DNA from: Streptomyces bambusae | Lineage (GTDB): Bacteria > Actinomycetota > Actinomycetes > Streptomycetales > Streptomycetaceae | Reading direction: 5' to 3' | Assembly (NCBI RefSeq): GCF_020532645.1 | Contig: NZ_JAJAUZ010000030.1 | Location: 33,592-97,591 of the forward strand | DNA length: 64,000 nucleotides | Shown here: one piece after another, positions 59,487 through 64,000 of the stretch | Layout of the letters: every line of letters begins with the position of its first letter | Position numbering within the stretch: the stretch's first letter is position 1 | Made by a program: the position numbers and the translations under genes | The notes under the pieces: generated by a model | The model's input: only the letters and a program-made list of their open reading frames with translations | Databases searched by the model: none | Told to the model about the DNA's origin: nothing

Positions 59487-60065
59487 TCAGGCTGTGCGCA
59501 CTGCCATCAGTAGTCCGGTTGCCCATGCCAGGCGGACGCATCGGAAGTCGTCCCGTTCCTCCAGCTCGGCCAGAAGATGTTTGACGGAGGCTTCGTGGCC
59601 TTCCGGCCAGCCGGGCTGGGGGAGGAGATCGTCGATCAGGTAGGTCCCGCCGGGAGCTACGAGGTCGAGGGCGTGGTCGAGGTGGGTGAACTTGCCCGGC
59701 CAGGTGTCCGTGAAGACGAGGTCGAAGGGCTCGCCGTCGAAGTCTTCCAGCCATGTGCCGCCGTCTCCGGCAACGAAGGTCACCCGTGGGTCGGCGCCCA
59801 GCTGTTCTCGGGCGAAGGCTTGGAGGGCGGGGTCGAGTTCGACGGTGGTCAGACGGGAATCGGGATCCATGCCGCTGAGGAGCCAGGCGGTGCCCTCCCC
59901 GACGCCGGTGCCGAGTTCGAGGATCCGGCCGGCGGGCCGGGTGGCGGCGAGGGCTGCCAGGAGGGTTCCTGTGCGGTCTTCGCTGGACATGATGAAGCCC
60001 GCCTCACGCGCCTTGGAGCGCAACGCGGGCAGAGCGGTCGGAAGGCGGCTCGGCGTGTCGTCCAT
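59487..60065 (-). CDS. Class I SAM-dependent O-methyltransferase-like protein
   Basis: 192 residues (MDDTPSRLPTALPALRSKAR). Motif I RILELGTGVGEGTAWLLSGM; TTVELDPALQAFAR; VTFVAGDGGTWLEDF; DLVFTDTWPGKFTHLDHALD; GGTYLIDDLLPQPGWPEGHE. Similar to caffeoyl-CoA-type O-methyltransferases (Methyltransf_3/24), with unknown substrate. An upstream ATG at 60107 (MNLPVTTRSS) is possible. Confidence 0.8.
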   Translation of the reverse strand: MDDTPSRLPTALPALRSKAREAGFIMSSEDRTGTLLAALAATRPAGRILELGTGVGEGTAWLLSGMDPDSRLTTVELDPALQAFAREQLGADPRVTFVAGDGGTWLEDFDGEPFDLVFTDTWPGKFTHLDHALDLVAPGGTYLIDDLLPQPGWPEGHEASVKHLLAELEERDDFRCVRLAWATGLLMAVRTA

Positions 60066-60366
60066 CCGCAGATGATGCGAGGACCGTGTCGTCACGGGCA
60101 AGTTCATTTCGGCTCTGGTCAAGACGCCCACGTGTAGGGCCGGCACCGGTCCGCACCCGCACGCGCACCGAAATACTTCCCGCACGCTCTGCCCGACCGC
60201 CCGCGCCGTGTCCTCCAGGACGTCCTTGCTCGAGCCCCTGGACGGCCTGGGCGCGGGCGGCTGGTCGGGGTCGTGCCCCATGGGCTGACCCGGGGGCTCT
60301 GCCACAGGCCGGATCCATGCGGTCGGGTGGACCTCGACATACCGCCGTCTGACCGAAGGATCCTCC

Positions 60367-62271
60367 GTGGAGAACAACCAGCCCGCGGCTCCGCCCCAGC
60401 CCCCGCCGCCGCCTGCACTCCCTCCCCGTGCCGCGAAGCCCACGCTGCGCGTGCGTCCCCCGGTGCCGGCCTACCCGCAGACGGTCACGGTCAACGGCCA
60501 GCTGTGGACGTTCACGGGCCTTGCCGGGAACAACAAGCTCGCGATGTACACCTGCCCCGCACACCCGGCGTTCCACATCACGGTCCCGTTCACCGAACTG
60601 GACACCGAGATGATCCACGCGTCGCCGGAGACCCAGGGCCTCAAGTACCGGCCGGTCCACCTCTGGCCGACCACCAACCAATACGCCAGCCAGAACTCGA
60701 TCAACCAGCACTCGGAGTACGCGCTCTGGCAGCAGGCCCGCCAGTGGATCACTGCGAACCACGACGTCGCACGGCCCATCGCCACCGCGTTCAAGGCCCC
60801 CTGGCTCGCCGCGTTGGCTGCCGCACAGCAGCACCACCACCAGGTGGACATCGTGGCCTGGAACGCGGAGAGCGCTCAGCACCCGCAGCTGCTGGCTGCC
60901 TGGAAGGTGCAGGACGAGGAGTGGCGCAAGAAGAACCAGCCCACGGTGATGGACCTGAAGGACCGCGAGCGCGAGCGTGGTCACGTCATCGACGATGCGC
61001 GCAGGAAGCTGAGCGACCGGAAGCGGGCGGTTGAGCAGGGCATCGTCGAGCGCCTCAAGGAGAAGCTGGACGAGGCCCGGGTCTATCCGGCGGAGAAGCT
61101 CTCCGGGCAGACCGTTCTCGTCGAGGTCTCCCCGGGCACGGTCCGGGAGATCCCGGTCAGTCGCAACGACCTGGCCAAGGGCCCGGGAGGATGGACCAAG
61201 AGGGCGCTGGACGCCGCCGCAGCCGGTCCCGTGGTGCTGGTCTCGCTCGGCAAGAAGGAGAAGGAGACCGCCTACGTCTTCGAGGGAGCCCTGCCGGCCG
61301 GCGAGGACCTCACCCGTCGGCAGCACTGGCTCGGCTCACTGCCCGAGGCCACGGGCCAGGTGGGCGATGTCGGCGCCTGGGTGCAGACCGAGGCGGGACA
61401 CTTCCTCGTCCAGGCGGACGGTGACGTCTTGATGTCGATCAGCACTGCCTCGCAATCCATCGACGTCGGTACCGGCCACTGCTTCCTGGTGCACTTCGGG
61501 GACCAGTCCCATGTGGTGTGCGCCAAGGGCCAGGACCAGTACACGATCACCTCCCAGGGGAAGTGGAACAGCTGGCTCAACGGGCTGCCCGTGGGCAAGA
61601 TCAACGCATCCGAGCAACTGCTGAAGGTCGTCGTGGGAGGGAACGAGGCGCGCTACCGCATCAACGCGGAGTACCTGCCCGTACCCGAGGTCGGTACGGA
61701 CGGCTGCGTGAAGGTACGCGTGGACGGGGAGTACCGGCCTGTCCGCTACGCCGGTCTCCCACGGCTGGACGGTGACACCGCGGGTCTGACCGACGTCGTC
61801 CAGATCAGGCTGCTCGAAGACGGCCGCCACTTCGTCCACACCGGCGATGGCCAACAGTGGGAGCAGTACTTCCTGGTCAGTCCGGCCCGGGGCCGCAGCG
61901 GCAACTCCCGCTTCCGCTTCCTGAACCACCGGGGAGGAGCACCGAACGGCTGGTACTCCTCGGGTGAGGCGCTCGCGGTCGGGCGTGATGCCTGGCTCAG
62001 CACCCTGGCGCTCGACACCGACGTGGTCTTCCTGCCCGAGGACGTCACGGTCCCCGCGGACCAGGTCCAGCCGCCCTACCTGAGTGCCGACATGTTCTCG
62101 GTCAATGTGCAGATCGGCGCGCAGGTGCGGACCGCGTACCGGGAACGTCAGGGCATCAGCCTCCCCGTCGAACTGGGCCTCACCGATGCCTTCCACAACT
62201 GGGTGTGGTTCCTGGTCAACCACCCCGTCGACGGTCTGATCCCCATCTTCATCCAGCCGTCGGGCCAGTGA
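60367..62271 (+). CDS. Unrecognised 634-residue protein with proline-rich head
   Basis: GTG after ACCGAAGGATCCTCC. Residues 8-30 are mostly Pro/Ala (PPQPPPPPALPP). Residues 40-170 form a compact domain (VTVNGQLWTFTGLAGNNKLA, LWQQARQWITANHDV). Residues 200-240 are a charged coiled coil (DLKDRERERGHVIDDARRKL, RAVEQGIVERLKEKLDEA). Residues 245-630 are beta-rich modules (TVLVEVSPGTVREIPVSRND; RFRFLNHRGGAPNGWYSSGE). It has no signal and no span. I recognise no family. It is single. Divergent methyltransferase upstream; IS630 debris directly at its stop. Confidence 0.8.
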   Translation: MENNQPAAPPQPPPPPALPPRAAKPTLRVRPPVPAYPQTVTVNGQLWTFTGLAGNNKLAMYTCPAHPAFHITVPFTELDTEMIHASPETQGLKYRPVHLWPTTNQYASQNSINQHSEYALWQQARQWITANHDVARPIATAFKAPWLAALAAAQQHHHQVDIVAWNAESAQHPQLLAAWKVQDEEWRKKNQPTVMDLKDRERERGHVIDDARRKLSDRKRAVEQGIVERLKEKLDEARVYPAEKLSGQTVLVEVSPGTVREIPVSRNDLAKGPGGWTKRALDAAAAGPVVLVSLGKKEKETAYVFEGALPAGEDLTRRQHWLGSLPEATGQVGDVGAWVQTEAGHFLVQADGDVLMSISTASQSIDVGTGHCFLVHFGDQSHVVCAKGQDQYTITSQGKWNSWLNGLPVGKINASEQLLKVVVGGNEARYRINAEYLPVPEVGTDGCVKVRVDGEYRPVRYAGLPRLDGDTAGLTDVVQIRLLEDGRHFVHTGDGQQWEQYFLVSPARGRSGNSRFRFLNHRGGAPNGWYSSGEALAVGRDAWLSTLALDTDVVFLPEDVTVPADQVQPPYLSADMFSVNVQIGAQVRTAYRERQGISLPVELGLTDAFHNWVWFLVNHPVDGLIPIFIQPSGQ

Positions 62272-62596
62272 CCTGAGTCAGAGATTCGGTGGCAGCAGGC
62301 GGCGGCTTTGCCGAGGATCTCGTCGGCGGCCTCGGTCCAGGCTGAGAGCCTTGGATGGTCGTTCCGCCGGTGAACCAGCTCCGGATGCCGCGTTCGAGTG
62401 CCTGCTGCACTGAGCGGTGGCCTCCGCGCTTGAGCTTCTTTGCGTGAGCTCGGCAAACCACCGCTCGACCAGCTTCAGCCAGGACACGCACTCGTACGCG
62501 TGCAGTGCAGGTGGAGCCACGGGTGGGCGGTCAGCCGCTTCTTGACCTCGACGGTGCGGTAGCGGCGGTGCAGGCAGCCGATGACCTTGCCCATCG
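62268..62596 (-). pseudogene. IS630-family transposase 3' remnant
   Basis: Complement pieces in three frames: RLPAPPLPHRRGQEAAD / MGKVIGCLHRRYRTVEVKKR, then SWLKLVERWFAELT, then GGHRSVQQALERGIRSWFTG, then WTEAADEILGKAAACCHRIS. Together these are the C-terminal third of IS630 transposases (SWLN.VE.WF..L, the last catalytic Glu region, and the ADEIL...CHRI end). At least three frameshifts; dead. It overlaps the 3' end of the 634-residue gene by four bases. Confidence 0.7.
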
Positions 62597-62704
62597 GTTG
62601 TCACCTCCAGGACAGAGGAGGGCGGTGGTCCCGGCCCGGACGGAGTCGTGGCTGCGCCGTTCGGGGACTCCGGGCATCGTCGGCAGGACCGGCTGGGGCC
62701 GGTC

Positions 62705-62925
62705 CAGGGCCTGGATCCGGCCATACGATCAAGCCCTCGAGGCCGGCGCTGCGTGAGTGTTGCTTCAGCGCCTCCAGGAGTGCCGAGCCGGCTCCTTTGT
62801 TCCGTTGTGATGGCATGACGAAGAAGTTCGCGACACAGCCGACCGGGTTGTTGTCGCCATGGGGCTCCGGCATCCTCTCCACCAGGCAGAGGAAGACGTG
62901 TCCGCAGATTTCGCCCTCAAGGCAA
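62705..62925 (-). pseudogene. GNAT acetyltransferase core fragment
   Basis: GEICGHVFLCLVERMPEPHG, NFFVMPSQRNKGAGSALLEA, LKQHSRSAGLEGLIVWP. This is the beta4-alpha3-beta5 heart of a GNAT with the QRNKGAG acetyl-CoA loop. The N-terminal half is missing before about 62925, and the C-terminus turns to nonsense at LIVWP|DPGP, beside the IS630 remnant. The element probably removed the 3' end. Confidence 0.6.
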
Positions 62926-63132
62926 GCCTATTTCCGCGCGGTCACAGCCCCTCGTTGCGGCAAGGGCTCCGCTGACCGGGCCGTCCGGCCCAGGCTGGCC
63001 CTGGCCTTCCCAGGGAACGGCAGGCTCTGGTTGGCCGTCCCGAGCCGGCGCAAAGTGGTCCGCATCAGCCCGCCGCACCGGCGCGGGCCGGTCCACCAGG
63101 GCCGGTCCGTGCAGCAGACCCAGGAGCACTCC
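62926..63132. other. Spacer before the SDR gene
   Basis: No gene is seen. CAGCAGACCCAGGAGCACTCC immediately before 63133 provides the SDR ribosome site (CAGGAG). Confidence 0.5.
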
Positions 63133-63894
63133 ATGAGCTACCCAGCCCTCGCCGCCCGTACCGCTGTCGTCACCGGAGCGGCCAGTGGCATGGGCGCGGC
63201 AACCGCCCGCCTGCTCGCGGCGGGTGGCGCCCGTGTCGCCCTGTTCGCCCGGCGTACCGACCGGCTGGACGCGCTGGCCGCCGAACTCACCGCCGCCGGA
63301 GGCCGGGCCCTCGCCGTCACCGCCGACGTCACCGACCAGGCATCCGTCGACGCAGCCGCCAAGGCCGTCCACGATGCCTACGGCCGGGTCGACCTGGTGA
63401 TCAACAACGCGGGCGTGATGCTGCCCAATCCCCTCACCGAGGGCCGGCTCGACGAGTGGACCCGCATGATCGACACCAACCTCACCGGCGCCCTGCGCAT
63501 CATCCGCGCGTTCACCTCCGACCTCACCGAAGCCGCCGCCGACGGCAGCACCGCCGACCTGGTCAACATCTCCTCCATCGCCTCCCACGTCCTCTTCCCC
63601 GACTACGCCGTGTACGGGGCCACCAAGGCCGCCCTCACCCAGCTGTCCGCCGCACTGCGCACCGAGCTGGGCCCGCGCGACGTCCGGGTCAGCACCATCG
63701 AGCCGGGCCTGACCGACACCGAACTCGGCGGGCACATCGACAACCCGGAACTGCGCGAGCAGCTCGGCGGAATGTTCACGGCGATCCCCGCCCTCACCGC
63801 CGAGGACATAGCCGACCTCGTCGCGTACACCGTCAGCCGTCCCCGGCACGTCAACCTGCGCCAGACGATCGTCCTGCCGACCCGCCAGGCCTGA
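63133..63894 (+). CDS. Short-chain dehydrogenase/reductase (classical)
   Basis: 253 residues. TAVVTGAASGMGAATARLLA, DVTDQASVDAAAKAV, NNAGVMLPNPL, NISSIASHVL (Ser), YAVYGATKAAL (Tyr/Lys) and IEPGLTDTELGGHI. Arg at the end of beta2 (FARRTDRL) suggests NADP preference. Similar to YdfG/clavulanate-dehydrogenase-like SDRs. ATG after CAGGAGCACTCC. Confidence 0.9.
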   Translation: MSYPALAARTAVVTGAASGMGAATARLLAAGGARVALFARRTDRLDALAAELTAAGGRALAVTADVTDQASVDAAAKAVHDAYGRVDLVINNAGVMLPNPLTEGRLDEWTRMIDTNLTGALRIIRAFTSDLTEAAADGSTADLVNISSIASHVLFPDYAVYGATKAALTQLSAALRTELGPRDVRVSTIEPGLTDTELGGHIDNPELREQLGGMFTAIPALTAEDIADLVAYTVSRPRHVNLRQTIVLPTRQA

Positions 63895-63976
63895 CATTTC
63901 CCGCTCACCCGCCGGGGCAGCCGTCCCTGCGTCCTGACCAGTGGGTGTGGGGGCGGGGCCCCCCCCGGCCCCGCCG

Positions 63977-63997
63977 CCCCCCCCCCCCCCCCCCCCC
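63977..63997 (+). repeat. Poly-C run at the window end
   Basis: About 20 consecutive C after GGGGCCCCCCCCGGCCCC, then AAA. Such a run at a sequence end is more likely an assembly or read artefact than biology. Confidence 0.7.
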
Positions 63998-64000
63998 AAA

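Noticed and set aside
1..64000. CRISPR arrays, rRNA and tRNA genes
   Set aside because: No regularly spaced direct repeats of CRISPR type, no rRNA cores and no cloverleaf with GTTCRA/TGGC arms were found by eye.

Overview
High-GC actinobacterial DNA, most likely from Streptomyces or a close relative. The evidence is very GC-rich coding with frequent GTG/TTG starts, GTGA/TTGA overlaps, and typical Streptomyces families: DUF5713, DUF6087, DUF6247/RelE, the 'Fic family' toxin/antitoxin pair, FxLD-system methyltransferase, LAxTG surface protein and I36 inhibitor. No tRNA, rRNA or CRISPR array is visible. The density of decayed genes, transposase scraps and orphan immunity or toxin genes suggests a chromosome arm or other accessory region rather than core chromosome.

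Layout. 0-8.7 kb: a truncated epimerase/hydrolase fusion, a NUDIX enzyme beside the tail of a dead SDR gene, a TSUP permease, small DUF genes, a lone IS607-type recombinase, a DUF1963 protein, a frameshifted membrane protein, a GNAT and a HAD hydrolase. 8.7-16 kb: a 51-residue D/G/P-rich peptide gene coupled to a PIMT-like methyltransferase, a membrane PP2C phosphatase, an endonuclease VII protein, a SnoaL-NmrA-TetR operon with a readable promoter and two palindromic operators, and a toxin-antitoxin pair with a frameshifted toxin. 16-24 kb: hydrolases, a secreted TAP-type peptidase, a 1064-residue sortase-anchored DUF11 protein and an orphan histidine kinase. 24-28 kb: a lower-GC island with a barstar gene between two imperfect direct repeats, and an unrecognised 607-residue protein. 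28-36 kb: a secreted PI-PLC with a lectin-like tail, a methyltransferase-NUDIX-FxLD methyltransferase fusion and a triple-NUDIX protein, with no lanthionine synthetase nearby. 36-49 kb: a STAS protein, an FAD oxidoreductase/SDR operon, another SDR, a PLP decarboxylase, an isochorismatase, topoisomerase IB and a molybdopterin oxidoreductase lacking its usual Fe-S cysteines. This block lies between two inverted copies of a roughly 110-bp leader sequence. 49-64 kb: a DUF6247/RelE pair, secreted small proteins, a putative immunity protein, a YbaK-type deacylase, SecDF, HutD-like and methyltransferase genes, an unrecognised 634-residue protein, IS630 debris and an SDR, ending in a poly-C run.

How the genes work together. 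Few blocks form a single pathway. The best-supported units are the TetR-controlled SnoaL/NmrA operon, the FAD oxidoreductase-SDR operon, the peptide-methyltransferase pair, and two loci that share a leader (a STAS protein in one, a small helical protein followed by a CsbD relic in the other), which suggests joint, possibly stress-linked control. All start sites and family names come from reading the sequence alone, with no database search.
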